A stretch of DNA of 35,615 bases, from NCBI GenBank assembly GCA_025355585.1, contig JANXZJ010000111.1:1-35615 (forward strand), in the 5' to 3' direction. Under the pieces are notes generated by a model that made no database searches, had not been told where the DNA came from, and worked only from the letters and a program-made list of their open reading frames with translations. Source of the stretch: Mariniphaga sp. (lineage in GTDB: Bacteria; Bacteroidota; Bacteroidia; Bacteroidales; Prolixibacteraceae). Below are positions 1-9,424 of the stretch, piece by piece; positions within the stretch are counted from its first letter, which is position 1; each line of letters opens with the position of its first letter. Position numbers and translations under genes: made by a program.

Positions 1-254
1 TCTTTAATTCGGAAACAAGATACAAAGAAGATTTTGATAAACCTAAGATACCTGCCTGATATTCATATATTTTATATATTACAGACAGACACTATATAGG
101 CATGAGGCTTTCCTTTTACTTTAATACATTATACAACTGAGAAATGAAAATCTTGAATTTATTTTAAATATTTTTCTGGTGGGTGGGTAAAAATGTGGCG
201 TTACTTAAGACAGCAAGGATTTTATTAAAGAAATTACGTATTAAAATATTTTAA

Positions 255-518
255 CTATGTTATATCATTTTTCCCCTCGTCTCTGTGGATAAAAACCGGA
301 TCACCATCTGGGATCAGCTTATTTATAAATGATTCAAAATCAATACGAACAGATGGATCTGCATTTTCATTTATTGTAAGTGCGGCCGAAGTATGCAAAA
401 TGAAAAAGTGAGCAATACCGGCTTTGGGAAGTGACGGTAATTTCGATACCAGATCTTTTGTTATTAAATGGAATCCTCGTTTTTTTGGCGAAAGGACAAT
501 TTCAATTTGTTTGATCAT
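255..518 (-). pseudogene. yjbQ: YjbQ/UPF0047 family protein, C-terminally truncated
   Basis: The N-terminal part matches the YjbQ (UPF0047) family, proteins of about 130-140 residues linked to secondary thiamine-phosphate synthase activity. Visible family hallmarks are the opening MIKQIEIVLSPKKRGFHLIT, the HTSAALTINENADP segment and an ending near IPDGDPVFIHRDEG. The reading frame then stops after KNDIT, at 87 residues from the ATG at 518. The family's C-terminal half, with the conserved G-T-W-Q segment and later catalytic residues, is absent, and I could not find it in any frame of positions 1-254. An upstream in-frame extension to 596 lies inside the CAP gene and is not family-like. The gene starts 10 nt after the CAP-protein stop, so the two are probably co-transcribed. 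Most likely a decayed gene; a single-base error cannot be excluded but would not explain the missing downstream homology. Confidence 0.75.
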
Positions 519-528
519 TAGGGGTAAA

Positions 529-1149
529 TTATAAATTCCCAAAGTCCTGAACGACGTAATTAAGGATAGGTGTAGCCGAGTTTTGCGTGAAACCAATTCC
601 TACTGTTTTGTATTTGGCGTTTAAAATGATCAGGCGATGACCGACATCAGCAACTCCTTCGTCGATAATTAAAGTTCTGACAAACTCAATTGCAGCAGAC
701 TTAGAATTAAGTACAGGGTTATAACAATTTTCGGACGCAGCAGCTAAGTTTTCACCCGTCGAGGTACCCGTAAAGCCGGCTCTTATAGCCCGTTTTAAAG
801 GAGTTCCGTCAGCGAAGTGTTCTAAAAGATTTTTTTCGGCCAGAAATACAGCATAATCTGAAGCTGATTGATTGAGTGCCAGGTTAAACGAAATTGCCTC
901 TACCTGGGTTGAATTTTTAAGATAGCTATAACTACCATTATCTTTTGATGCTTCATTTTCAGCTTTCAATCTCAATTCGGCATATTCTGCGGGTTTTGTT
1001 CTGGCAAAATTAATCTCGTCAAGCATATACTGCTGAAATGTAGAAATGTCTTTTGTTTTTTCAATGGAGATATCCTCAATTAGAGCATTGTTGCAACCAA
1101 CAAGCACGACTAATATAATTACAACAATGAGTGATGAAATCGTTTTCAA
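529..1149 (-). CDS. CAP (SCP/PR-1-like) domain lipoprotein, TTG start
   Basis: A 206-residue secreted protein. A hydrophobic signal peptide ends in a lipobox (VLVGC, Cys19), so it is probably a lipoprotein. The rest is a CAP domain: a helix with MLDEINFARTKPAEYAEL, then a segment with LEHFADGT and GENLAAA, a GHR-type motif near residue 170, and a final strand with YVVQDFG. CAP proteins are extracytoplasmic; the bacterial members have few assigned functions. The start is TTG: an in-frame stop lies seven codons upstream, no ATG lies between, and the first downstream ATG would remove the signal peptide and lipobox. A TATCTTTG promoter-like site lies about 40 nt upstream. The truncated yjbQ follows after 10 nt. 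Confidence 0.85.
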   Translation of the reverse strand: MKTISSLIVVIILVVLVGCNNALIEDISIEKTKDISTFQQYMLDEINFARTKPAEYAELRLKAENEASKDNGSYSYLKNSTQVEAISFNLALNQSASDYAVFLAEKNLLEHFADGTPLKRAIRAGFTGTSTGENLAAASENCYNPVLNSKSAAIEFVRTLIIDEGVADVGHRLIILNAKYKTVGIGFTQNSATPILNYVVQDFGNL

Positions 1150-1188
1150 GGCAATGAGTTTTTTGATCTATCCGAGTTTTGAGTGTGT

Positions 1189-1196
1189 CAAAGATA
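1189..1196 (-). promoter_or_regulatory. Putative -7 promoter element (TATCTTTG) for the CAP gene
   Basis: Read on the minus strand this is TATCTTTG, a full match to the Bacteroidota TAnnTTTG element, ending 40 nt before the TTG start. No TTG -33 element is seen at 17-23 nt spacing, so support is partial. Confidence 0.4.
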
Positions 1197-1495
1197 GAGA
1201 AATAATTTACAGGAATGATTAAAAGTAAAATATAAATTTACAATACGTGAAATATTTTTTATGCATTGCTTGATGATCGGTTCGATTTTAAAATAGGCTT
1301 TTAAGTTATTGCAAAAGAAGACTGTATGTAAAGTATTTACTTGTATAAATAGTTTACTCCTGCTGCAAATATCATGATTGCTATTGTTGCGGCATAAAGG
1401 TAGTGCTCGCGATGCTTAAAAATGTCACACTTTTATTGGAAAATGTTATATGATTCACACTTTTCGAGGCACAATATCACTCTTACCTTGAACCT
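1197..1495. other. Intergenic region, nothing recognised
   Basis: AT-rich spacer between the CAP gene and the radical SAM gene, both on the minus strand. I see no ORF with family resemblance, no tRNA-like fold and no strong terminator hairpin. Confidence 0.5.
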
Positions 1496-2704
1496 TTATT
1501 TTTGATTTTTGACTAAATCATCAAACGCGTTGTAAATCCCCCTGGTTTGGGCTCGTTCCTGAATATCGATTTGTTGCTGCTTCCATTGGGCGGCAATACT
1601 CTTTAGCTTTGTATCGGCATGTTCGAAAAAGAGTTCATACCCGGCACAGAACCGGGGTTGGTGATTGTCTTTCGGATCCTTGACCCGATCTTTTGTACAG
1701 CCTCCAAAACATTTCGAATACCATGGACACATTCTGCATTTACGGGGAAGTATGGCTTTTGCTTTACCAAAATCGTCCTGTTTCCTGGAATTTAACATGT
1801 TGATGATTTTATCATGACGAATATTTCCCAGGCGATGCCGGTTTTCGACAAAGAAGTCGCAAGAGTATACATTCCCATTGTGCTCTATAACGACATATGC
1901 ACCACATTCTTTCATTAGCGCACACTCAGGAGCTTCAATCCCGGCATAACTGTGAAAGACCGATTCGAAGTGTCTGATCGAGGTTGTTGGTTGACCATCT
2001 TTAAAATCTGCAATCCATAAGTCGAATAAAGTAATCAGAAATTGGCCATATTTTTCAGCGGTCAATGAGAAAGGAGCAGCTTTGGAGGAATCGTCTGGAT
2101 CGGTTTCAACAACCGGGATAAATTGCATCCAGGTGAGTCCCAGATTTTTGTAATAATTGTAAAGTTCTTCGGCTTTAACCGAGGAATAATCTGTAATGCA
2201 ACACATTGCATTGACAGATACGCCTTCCTCCAGTAACATTCTGGCTTTATCTTCAACCGTTCTCCATGTTTTGTGGTTACCTTTGTCCTTGCGGTATCGA
2301 TCGTGTATATGTTCCGGCCCGTCGAGTGAAAGACCAATTAACCAGTCGTATTTCTTAAAGAATTTAGCCCATTCCCGGTCAAGTAGCATTCCATTTGTTT
2401 GAAAACCGTTTCCGACAGACTGCCCATGTCCGTACTTCATTTCAAGTTCAATAGCCCGCTTGTAAAAATCGAGCCCCATAAGCGCAGGTTCGCCTCCCTG
2501 CCAGGCAATTGAAACAGCATTACCCGATTGCTGCATCACCTGCCTGATCATCTCTTCCTGAATCACCGGGGTCATCGGATGTGATACTGTTTCCGGAAAT
2601 AGCTCTGCCTTATCAAGATAGAAACAGTAGGTACAGTTAAGGTTACAATCAGGCCCTGAGGGTTTTACTAAGACTGACGTGAGTGGACGATATTTTTGTG
2701 TCAT
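1496..2704 (-). CDS. Anaerobic sulfatase-maturating enzyme (radical SAM/SPASM)
   Basis: A 402-residue protein from the ATG at 2704; the frame extends 15 codons further, but the family begins at MTQKYRPLTSVLVKPSGPDC. The radical SAM motif is CNLNCTYC (Cys20, Cys24, Cys27). The C-terminal SPASM region carries the Cys pattern for two auxiliary 4Fe-4S clusters: ECALMKECG, then NVYSCDFF, where the Asp after Cys matches the family's catalytic Asp, then CRMCPWYSKCFGGC. Known members oxidise a Cys or Ser in type I sulfatases to formylglycine, in the cytoplasm and without oxygen. No sulfatase gene lies in this window, so its clients are elsewhere. Other SPASM enzymes modify peptides, but the overall sequence fits the sulfatase-maturase group best. 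Confidence 0.88.
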   Translation of the reverse strand: MTQKYRPLTSVLVKPSGPDCNLNCTYCFYLDKAELFPETVSHPMTPVIQEEMIRQVMQQSGNAVSIAWQGGEPALMGLDFYKRAIELEMKYGHGQSVGNGFQTNGMLLDREWAKFFKKYDWLIGLSLDGPEHIHDRYRKDKGNHKTWRTVEDKARMLLEEGVSVNAMCCITDYSSVKAEELYNYYKNLGLTWMQFIPVVETDPDDSSKAAPFSLTAEKYGQFLITLFDLWIADFKDGQPTTSIRHFESVFHSYAGIEAPECALMKECGAYVVIEHNGNVYSCDFFVENRHRLGNIRHDKIINMLNSRKQDDFGKAKAILPRKCRMCPWYSKCFGGCTKDRVKDPKDNHQPRFCAGYELFFEHADTKLKSIAAQWKQQQIDIQERAQTRGIYNAFDDLVKNQK

Positions 2705-2870
2705 AAAAAGATTTCGCTTCAACAGGATGCGAAAATAGTCAAAATCCAATGATCTAATTTTGACAGATCAAATTGACCCTTTTCAAAAGTTTGAGCCGAA
2801 GAGAATTGCCACTTTCACGAAATTAGGTATTTTTACTCTGATTTTGAATTCAACCGATAGCCTGAACTAA

Positions 2871-5321
2871 ATGTCACGAATATTATTTTCCATTCTATCA
2901 ATTATCTGGATATCCATACTTCCTGTGTGTGGTCAGGTAAAGGGTGTTTCAGTAAAAGGGAAAGTAGTTGATCAGGATAATCATCCCCTTGAAATGGTAA
3001 ATGTTTTGATAAAAGGAACGAACCTGGGAGTTGTCACAAACCAGGTTGGTGAGTTTATGCTGCCTTCGTTTTCAGGGAAATCAATCATCGTTATTTTTTC
3101 TTATGTGGGCTATGAACCATCTGAACATGAGATCATACTGGCTGGAAGTCCATTCATTTTGCAAGTATTGAAACCCGTCTTTCAACCTATTAAGGAAATA
3201 GTGGTGGAGGGGAAGAGAGATGAAAATAACCTGTTGACGATTCCCCAGAAATTGACCGAGAAACTACCTGCTATAGCCGGAAGTGTCGAGACATTAATTA
3301 AAACACTTCCTGGAGTGAGTAGCAACAATGAATTAAGTTCGGAATATTCAGTAAGGGGTGGAAATTTTGACGAAAACCTCGTTTATGTGAATGGTATTGA
3401 AATTATCCGCCCTTTCCTTGTAAAGTCCGGCGAACAGGAGGGCCTTAGTTTCATCAATAGCGATATGGTTTCTACCATCGGTTTCTCTTCTGGCGGATTT
3501 GACGCATCATATGGTGACAAGATGTCTTCCGTGCTTAATATAACTTACCGTAAACCAGATCGGAATAGTGCTTCTGCAGAAATTGGTACATTAGGAGCAT
3601 TTGCTCATTTCGAAGGAACTGCTGCAAAAGGAAAGTTTTCGCACCTTACCGGAATCCGCTATAAAAACACCTCTTATCTATTGGGGACACTTGATAAAAA
3701 AGGGGAGTACAACCCTTCGTTTACTGATATCCAGACCTATTTGAATTATAAGTTCAACCCCCGGTTTTCTTTGGGTTTTTTGGGAAATTATGCAGCCAAT
3801 ACGTTTCAATTTATTCCCGAAACACAATTGACCAAATTTGGAACCTTAACCAATCCGTATCAATTTCTGGTTTATTTCGAAGGTAAGGAACGGGATAAAT
3901 TCGAAAATTATTTGGGGGCACTTTCAGCCGATTATTCTCCAAACGAAAAATTATCCCTTAGATTTCAAATAAGTTCCTTTTATTCATCAGAAAAAGAATC
4001 TTTTGATATCCTGGGTGAATATTATTTGAGTGACATCAGCCAAACGTCCAACGCACAGACTTTCCCGGACAGTTCGATGGTGATCGGAACAGGCGCCTAC
4101 CTCGATCATGCGCGTAATTCACTGACAGCAAGAATTTCAGGTTTTGAACATCATGGATCTTACTCGCTAACTCATCATCAGTTGCAATGGGGTTTAAAAT
4201 ACCAGCATGAGCAAATATCAGATAATGTGAACGAGTGGGAGATGCGAGATTCGATCGGTTATTCGCTTCCATACGGAACGGACAACTTAACGTTATATCG
4301 CTATGTGTCAGGTAACAATAAAGTAAATTCAAACCGTTATTCGGGCTTTGTTCAGGATAGTTGGTCGGCGCCTCTTGGAAATGGTGTGTTGGCAATAACG
4401 GGCGGTATCAGGATGCAGTATTGGGATTACAACCAGCAAAAAATATTTAGTCCAAGAATATCAGGTAGTTGGAAAACAGGATCATTAAAAAATCACATTG
4501 TCAGAGCATCCTGGGGCGTTTATCAGCAAATGCCATTCTATAAGGAAATGAAGAATCGTGCTGCTCAAATAGTTCAAGGGGTTAAAGCCCAAAAGTCAAT
4601 TCAATATCTTATTGGATATGATCAAATATTCACCGCTTATGAACGTTCGTTCCGATTTTCAACCGAGGTATGGTATAAAGATTTTAAAAATTTGATCCCT
4701 TATCAGATTGATAATATGAATATCCGTTATATTCCAGGTCAACAGGCGATTGGATATGCAACCGGTGTCGATTTTAAGATCAATGGTGAATTTGTGCCAG
4801 GTGCGCAATCGTGGGCAAGCCTTTCGTTGATGAAAACGGAGGAAGATATCATCGGTGATTTTTATTTTAAGAAGAACGCTGCAGGGACAGGTACCGAAAA
4901 AGTTTATCCGGGATACATTCCACGTCCGACAGACCAGCGTTTTAATTTCAGCCTCTTTTTCCAGGATTATTTCCCGGGTTATCCTTCTGTAAAAATGAGC
5001 ATGATCCTGTTTTATGGCAGCCGTTTACCATTTGGCCCGCCACAAGGTGAAAGATACATGGATACTTTTAGAATGCCTCCCTACCGACGGGTCGATGTAG
5101 GCTTTTCCAAAGCATTGATCAATAATGAAAAGCGGAGTGTAAATCAGGATAAAAAGTATAGGATCAAAGATGCATGGATTGGCTTTGAGTTGTTTAATCT
5201 TTTCGATATCAACAATACAATTTCTTATTTGTGGATTTCAGATATTAATAATCAGATGTTTGCGGTTCCCAATTATCTGACCGGGCGGCGCATTAATCTG
5301 AAAATTGGAATTCGGTTTTAA
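2871..5321 (+). CDS. TonB-dependent outer-membrane receptor
   Basis: 816 residues. A signal peptide (about residues 1-21) is followed by a carboxypeptidase-regulatory-like domain with GKVVDQDNHPLEMVNVLIKG and the usual YVGY motif, then a plug domain (LIKTLPGVSSNNELSSEYSV, RGGNFDENLVYVNGIEI), then a long beta-barrel ending in Phe (RRINLKIGIRF), the normal outer-membrane insertion signal. At about 800 residues it is shorter than SusC-type receptors (about 1000), and no SusD gene is adjacent. It probably imports a small ligand such as a siderophore, vitamin or oligomer with TonB-ExbBD energy. The sequence does not reveal the substrate. It is divergent from the radical SAM gene and separated from ornithine aminotransferase by 137 nt. 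Confidence 0.93.
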   Translation: MSRILFSILSIIWISILPVCGQVKGVSVKGKVVDQDNHPLEMVNVLIKGTNLGVVTNQVGEFMLPSFSGKSIIVIFSYVGYEPSEHEIILAGSPFILQVLKPVFQPIKEIVVEGKRDENNLLTIPQKLTEKLPAIAGSVETLIKTLPGVSSNNELSSEYSVRGGNFDENLVYVNGIEIIRPFLVKSGEQEGLSFINSDMVSTIGFSSGGFDASYGDKMSSVLNITYRKPDRNSASAEIGTLGAFAHFEGTAAKGKFSHLTGIRYKNTSYLLGTLDKKGEYNPSFTDIQTYLNYKFNPRFSLGFLGNYAANTFQFIPETQLTKFGTLTNPYQFLVYFEGKERDKFENYLGALSADYSPNEKLSLRFQISSFYSSEKESFDILGEYYLSDISQTSNAQTFPDSSMVIGTGAYLDHARNSLTARISGFEHHGSYSLTHHQLQWGLKYQHEQISDNVNEWEMRDSIGYSLPYGTDNLTLYRYVSGNNKVNSNRYSGFVQDSWSAPLGNGVLAITGGIRMQYWDYNQQKIFSPRISGSWKTGSLKNHIVRASWGVYQQMPFYKEMKNRAAQIVQGVKAQKSIQYLIGYDQIFTAYERSFRFSTEVWYKDFKNLIPYQIDNMNIRYIPGQQAIGYATGVDFKINGEFVPGAQSWASLSLMKTEEDIIGDFYFKKNAAGTGTEKVYPGYIPRPTDQRFNFSLFFQDYFPGYPSVKMSMILFYGSRLPFGPPQGERYMDTFRMPPYRRVDVGFSKALINNEKRSVNQDKKYRIKDAWIGFELFNLFDINNTISYLWISDINNQMFAVPNYLTGRRINLKIGIRF

Positions 5322-5458
5322 CAGGGGCAAACACTGTTGTCCGTTGGATATTGGCAACTCGCATATTTCAATCAATTATCATTGCTGGAATCCATAAAAT
5401 TGGATAGATTGGCGCAATATAAAGTGAGTCAAATATTAACCTGTTAAATACTGAATTT

Positions 5459-6670
5459 ATGAAGACAAAGGATTATATCGAGAAAGAAAACCGCTATGGG
5501 GCACATAATTACCACCCGCTTCCCGTTGTCCTGGAACGGGGCGAGGGCGTTTTTGTCTGGGATGTTGAAGGGAAACGGTACTTCGATTTTTTAGCAGCTT
5601 ATTCGGCAGTTAATCAGGGACATTGTCATCCTAAGATTGTAAAAGCACTTACCGATCAGGCAGCAAAACTTGCGCTCACCTCAAGGGCATTTTATAACAA
5701 TGTATTAGGCGAATGGGAAGAGTTTATCACAAAGCAATTTGGATATGATAAGGTTTTACCAATGAATTCGGGTGCCGAAGCGGATGAAACGGCCCTTAAA
5801 CTGATCCGTAAATGGGGATACAAGGTGAAGAGGATTCCTAAAAATGAAGCCCGTATAGTCGTCTGTGACGGAAATTTCCATGGCCGGACGATTACGATCG
5901 TATCAATGTCCTCTGATCCTGAATCATACAGCGATTATGGCCCTTTTACACCTGGTTTTGTAAATATTCCTTATAATGATATCGAAGCGCTGGAGGCGGA
6001 ATTAAAGCATCCCAATACTGCTGGATTTTTGGTAGAACCGATTCAGGCTGAGGCCGGGGTTTATGTTCCGGGCGATGGCTATTTGAGAAAAGCTGCTGAA
6101 TTATGCAAAAAGTACAACGTCCTCTTTGTGGCCGATGAGGTGCAGACTGGTCTTTGCCGGACAGGTAAAATGTTTGCCTGCGATCATGAAGATGTCCGCC
6201 CCGATATTCTTGTTCTGGGAAAAGCTATTTCGGGCGGAATGCTGCCTGTATCATGCGTGCTGGCTGATGACGAGATCATGCTAACTATTAAACCTGGCGA
6301 ACACGGATCTACCTATGGTGGTAACCCGATCGCTGCAAAAGTTTCAATTGCTGCCATTGAGGTTCTGATCGATGAAAAGCTGGCTGAGAATGCATCCAGG
6401 ATTGGAAAAATATTCAGAGACGAAATGAGAGCATTCGAGTCGCCGCTTATCGAAGAAGTACGAGGGAAAGGATTGCTGAATGCCATTCAGATCAAGACAC
6501 TTGAAGGGAAAAAAGCCTGGGATTTATGCCTGTTGATGAAAGATAACGGCATTCTGGCTAAGCCGACCCATGAGCATACGATCCGCTTCACGCCACCGCT
6601 GATTATCACAGAGGCACAAATGCGCGAAGCAATCGGGTTGATTCAAAAGTCGATGACAGCGTTTATTTAG
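5459..6670 (+). CDS. rocD: Ornithine aminotransferase
   Basis: 403 residues, the usual length for this class-III PLP aminotransferase, which converts ornithine and 2-oxoglutarate to glutamate-5-semialdehyde and glutamate. Diagnostic stretches include [20 protein letters not shown] near the N-terminus, [43 protein letters not shown], the PLP-binding lysine in LGKAISGG (Lys255) and HGSTYGGNP. The N-terminal ENRYGAHNY segment separates it from acetylornithine and GABA aminotransferases. It stands alone, with a hairpin terminator just after the stop. It links arginine/ornithine use to proline and glutamate. It lies about 6 kb before the decarboxylase gene, with no sign of co-regulation. Confidence 0.95.
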   Translation: MKTKDYIEKENRYGAHNYHPLPVVLERGEGVFVWDVEGKRYFDFLAAYSAVNQGHCHPKIVKALTDQAAKLALTSRAFYNNVLGEWEEFITKQFGYDKVLPMNSGAEADETALKLIRKWGYKVKRIPKNEARIVVCDGNFHGRTITIVSMSSDPESYSDYGPFTPGFVNIPYNDIEALEAELKHPNTAGFLVEPIQAEAGVYVPGDGYLRKAAELCKKYNVLFVADEVQTGLCRTGKMFACDHEDVRPDILVLGKAISGGMLPVSCVLADDEIMLTIKPGEHGSTYGGNPIAAKVSIAAIEVLIDEKLAENASRIGKIFRDEMRAFESPLIEEVRGKGLLNAIQIKTLEGKKAWDLCLLMKDNGILAKPTHEHTIRFTPPLIITEAQMREAIGLIQKSMTAFI

Positions 6671-6692
6671 ACTTTTGTAAAGAATGAAAAGG

Positions 6693-6724
6693 AAAGGTGG
6701 GAGTTAATCTTCCACCTTTTTTAT
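6693..6724 (+). terminator. Rho-independent terminator after rocD
   Basis: AAAGGTGG (6693-6700) pairs exactly with CCACCTTT (6712-6719) around an 11-nt loop, followed by a run of T. It lies 22 nt after the rocD stop. Confidence 0.85.
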
Positions 6725-6917
6725 TTGTATTAATAGGAAAAGACCAACTTTCCACTGATAAAACAAACCCTTTCACTGATTTTGCTTGTTACGGGGTTAA
6801 ACCGCTATTACATTCGTATCTTGAAATCAAGTCAATTCCATAAAAGGTTATCCGGAGTTCTTGAAAGAAACAGAAATAATAATTCAACGAATAATTAATT
6901 ATTTAAAAAGTTAAGTT

Positions 6918-8018
6918 ATGAAAGCAAAAAGTTTGTATTTGGCAGTGTTTATGCTCGGACTGATTTCATGGAGCTGTAACAACAAAGATGGTTTGAACAC
7001 CTCTTCGAATACGCAAACATTAAAAGCGTCCCTCACCAGTGGTGTCCAGGAATTGACGACCGCTATGAATAAGATCTCCACTTCTGCCGGTTATCAGGTT
7101 TTGGCCGGGCCTGCTGATTTAACAACCAAAAGCCTCAGCTTATCACCACTAGATACTGTCACTCACAGCATTTTGTTAGCTGATATCGCAGGTGTTTACG
7201 ATTATAAAGCCAATACAATTACCAAAATGCATCATTCGATACTGCGTTTTTTCACCAAAACAGCTGAAAATCCGCTGATGATTGTAAGGTTGCCTGAAGA
7301 AAAAGTTAAAGCCTCAAGGTCTCTGTTACATTATTCGCCAGCCGACACTTTACTGACCAATAATTACGTTGTCACCTTGTCGGATTACCAATACAATTTC
7401 AAGTATTTCAATGGTTACGATTATAAAATGGCGTCTGCAATCAAAGTCAAGGATGTTGACGCAGGAGTATTGAAGATTCAATCATCAAACAGTAAAACAA
7501 GTGGTTATAATTTTGCCTCTGAATTTGATTTCCCAAATGGCTTTAAAACTGTAACTCAGTATACTTCTGGCGACACTGCTACTTCTGTTTATGCCATCAT
7601 GGACGGGACAAAAACCCTTTATGAAGAAAAATATACGGCTATAAGAACCAGTGTTAATTCAAGACACAGAGAGAAATCGTTTTCTTTAACGATTGGCAAT
7701 GTTTTGATCGAAAGAAAATTAGGCGAAGGGAAATCAAGTCTGGACAGTGCAAAAGTTTATGTGAGCGGTGTTTTGCAATTGAAGTCGAAAGTTGAAATAG
7801 TTGATGCTACAACGACTGATCCGGTTGATAATAGCGTAACCAGTAAGAAAAGAGAATTAAAAATCACTTTTGATGATGGCACAAGTTCAACTTTCACCGA
7901 ACTTGCCGGAGCCGTTATTACCGACATCAGTTCACTGTTTGCATCAATGCGTCAGGGATATTTTGCCACAAGCATCATTGATTGGATTGCCTGGGATGTC
8001 TATACCCATAAATTGTAA
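6918..8018 (+). CDS. Putative lipoprotein of unknown function
   Basis: 366 residues that I do not recognise. The N-terminus is a lipoprotein signal peptide with a lipobox ending at Cys20 (LISWSC). The mature part begins with a Ser/Thr/Asn-rich stretch and is otherwise mixed, beta-leaning sequence without repeats or catalytic motifs I can name. Residues about 120-330 alternate polar and hydrophobic residues as in a beta-rich extracytoplasmic domain. It has its own 247-nt upstream region, ends in a strong terminator and is therefore probably monocistronic. The LytS/LytTR pair follows about 250 nt later, so it could be a target of that system, but nothing in the sequence demonstrates this. Confidence 0.8.
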   Translation: MKAKSLYLAVFMLGLISWSCNNKDGLNTSSNTQTLKASLTSGVQELTTAMNKISTSAGYQVLAGPADLTTKSLSLSPLDTVTHSILLADIAGVYDYKANTITKMHHSILRFFTKTAENPLMIVRLPEEKVKASRSLLHYSPADTLLTNNYVVTLSDYQYNFKYFNGYDYKMASAIKVKDVDAGVLKIQSSNSKTSGYNFASEFDFPNGFKTVTQYTSGDTATSVYAIMDGTKTLYEEKYTAIRTSVNSRHREKSFSLTIGNVLIERKLGEGKSSLDSAKVYVSGVLQLKSKVEIVDATTTDPVDNSVTSKKRELKITFDDGTSSTFTELAGAVITDISSLFASMRQGYFATSIIDWIAWDVYTHKL

Positions 8019-8098
8019 ATTGAGGAGCGTAAAATAGAGTAATGAGGGAATAAGGTGTTCTACCTTAATGTTTTCTTGCTCGTTTAAAGTAAATTATT

Positions 8099-8132
8099 AA
8101 AACAGAGGAAGATCTAAACTTCCTCTGTTTTT
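8099..8132 (+). terminator. Rho-independent terminator after the lipoprotein gene
   Basis: AAACAGAGGAAG (8100-8111) pairs perfectly with CTTCCTCTGTTT (8119-8130) around a 7-nt loop and runs into T residues. The 12-bp stem insulates the lipoprotein gene from the sensor kinase gene. Confidence 0.9.
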
Positions 8133-8269
8133 ATGTCTGATTGTATCTGAGTAAAATTCTTATCCAATTTTCAATCTCCTTTGATTACTTTTACATCTCA
8201 CTTTAACGTAAATGGTAGTTTAATTTAATTCGTCTTCGGATGCTGAACCAAGAATCTAAAAGTTTTTAA

Positions 8270-9424
8270 ATGAAATATGTTGGAATTAAGACACTGAATA
8301 TTAAAATCATCGAACTGATTGTTTTTATTGTGGTTTGGATGGCAATATTTTCTGCCCCTTTTTTCAATCATCGTCTCAACAATGAAGTTAATTGGGATAA
8401 AGTGATCGGGGAGTGGATCAGGATATTCTCGTATTTAGTCATTTTTGTAGCAAACACTTTTGTTTTAGTTCCTAAATTTTTATTTCAAAAAAAATATAGC
8501 ATCTATATTGGTGCTACAATATTGGTTATTCTTCTTGTGGTAGGCGTAAATATATCTTTGGGCCTGATACTTGCTCCTGCTCAGCCAATGGCTATGCCAC
8601 CCATGGATTTTGGTCCGGGTATGCCTCCCATGGAATTAGGGGCAGGAATGCCGGCTCCAATGGGATACAGACCAGTCGTGGCACCGGAGCAAAAATCAAT
8701 ATACATGCTTATAACAGACGAACTAATCATTTCGATGCTTGTTGTTGGCGCAGGTACTTCAATCAAAATGGTGGCACAATGGCTTCGCGAAGAGAATCGA
8801 CGTAAGGACCTGGAGAAAGAACAACTGAAAACTGAACTTGCATTTTTACGGCATCAGGTAAGTCCGCATTTTTTCATGAATACGCTTAATAACATCCATG
8901 CTTTGATTGACATAAATGCAGAAGATGCAAAAAACACGATCATCGAATTATCGACAATGATGCGCTACTTGCTCTACGACACCGCGCACGGACAAACCAC
9001 CCTGAAGAAAGAGATTCATTTTATTGAGAGCTATATTGCACTCATGCAATTACGATTTCCGAAGAAAGTAACTGTCACATTGGAGGTTCCTCATAACATC
9101 GAAGACATTCAAATACCTCCGATGCTTTTTCTTTCATTTCTTGAAAATGCTTTCAAACATGGCGTGAGTTATCAGGTCGAATCATTTGTTTCATTCAAAT
9201 TAGAACAAATTGAGAACAAATTGAGTTGTATCATCAGAAACACCAAACACAACAATATGGAAATCCTTGACAAAAGCTATTCCGGAATTGGTTTAACGAA
9301 CATTAAGCAAAGTCTGAAACTACTTTTTGGGAATGATTACCTTTTGAATATTTTTGAAAACGACAAAGAATTTGAGGTGCAATTAACCATCCCAATTTAT
9401 GAAAATAAAGTGCTTGTCCATTGA
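8270..9424 (+). CDS. LytS-type sensor histidine kinase
   Basis: 384 residues. Four predicted membrane segments lie at about residues 13-32, 52-72, 78-100 and 145-165. The charge pattern (basic N-terminus, QKK after segment 2, KKD/RR after segment 4) places the loop between segments 3 and 4 outside the cell. That loop (about 103-133) is rich in Met and Pro, with seven Met in 25 residues (107, 109, 112, 118, 121, 127, 131). The cytoplasmic part is a His_kinase domain with the phosphoacceptor in RHQVSPHFFMNTLNN (His200), then an HATPase domain with the N-box LENAFKHG (Asn293) and GIGLTN. No separate sensor domain is present, so the membrane region and its loops are the likely sensor. The last 26 nt overlap the regulator gene, indicating translational coupling. 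Confidence 0.92.
   Translation: MKYVGIKTLNIKIIELIVFIVVWMAIFSAPFFNHRLNNEVNWDKVIGEWIRIFSYLVIFVANTFVLVPKFLFQKKYSIYIGATILVILLVVGVNISLGLILAPAQPMAMPPMDFGPGMPPMELGAGMPAPMGYRPVVAPEQKSIYMLITDELIISMLVVGAGTSIKMVAQWLREENRRKDLEKEQLKTELAFLRHQVSPHFFMNTLNNIHALIDINAEDAKNTIIELSTMMRYLLYDTAHGQTTLKKEIHFIESYIALMQLRFPKKVTVTLEVPHNIEDIQIPPMLFLSFLENAFKHGVSYQVESFVSFKLEQIENKLSCIIRNTKHNNMEILDKSYSGIGLTNIKQSLKLLFGNDYLLNIFENDKEFEVQLTIPIYENKVLVH

Noticed and set aside
1-254. Possible remnant of the yjbQ C-terminus or a mobile element end
   Set aside because: No family motif in any frame, no inverted repeat and no transposase fragment seen; only AT-rich DNA.
2755-2762. TAATTTTG as promoter of the TonB receptor gene
   Set aside because: It is 109 nt upstream of the ATG and lacks an upstream TTG at the right spacing.
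9203-9226. Tandem repeat of GAACAAATTGA in the kinase gene
   Set aside because: Two short units inside a coding frame coding for ordinary residues; no sign of a functional repeat.
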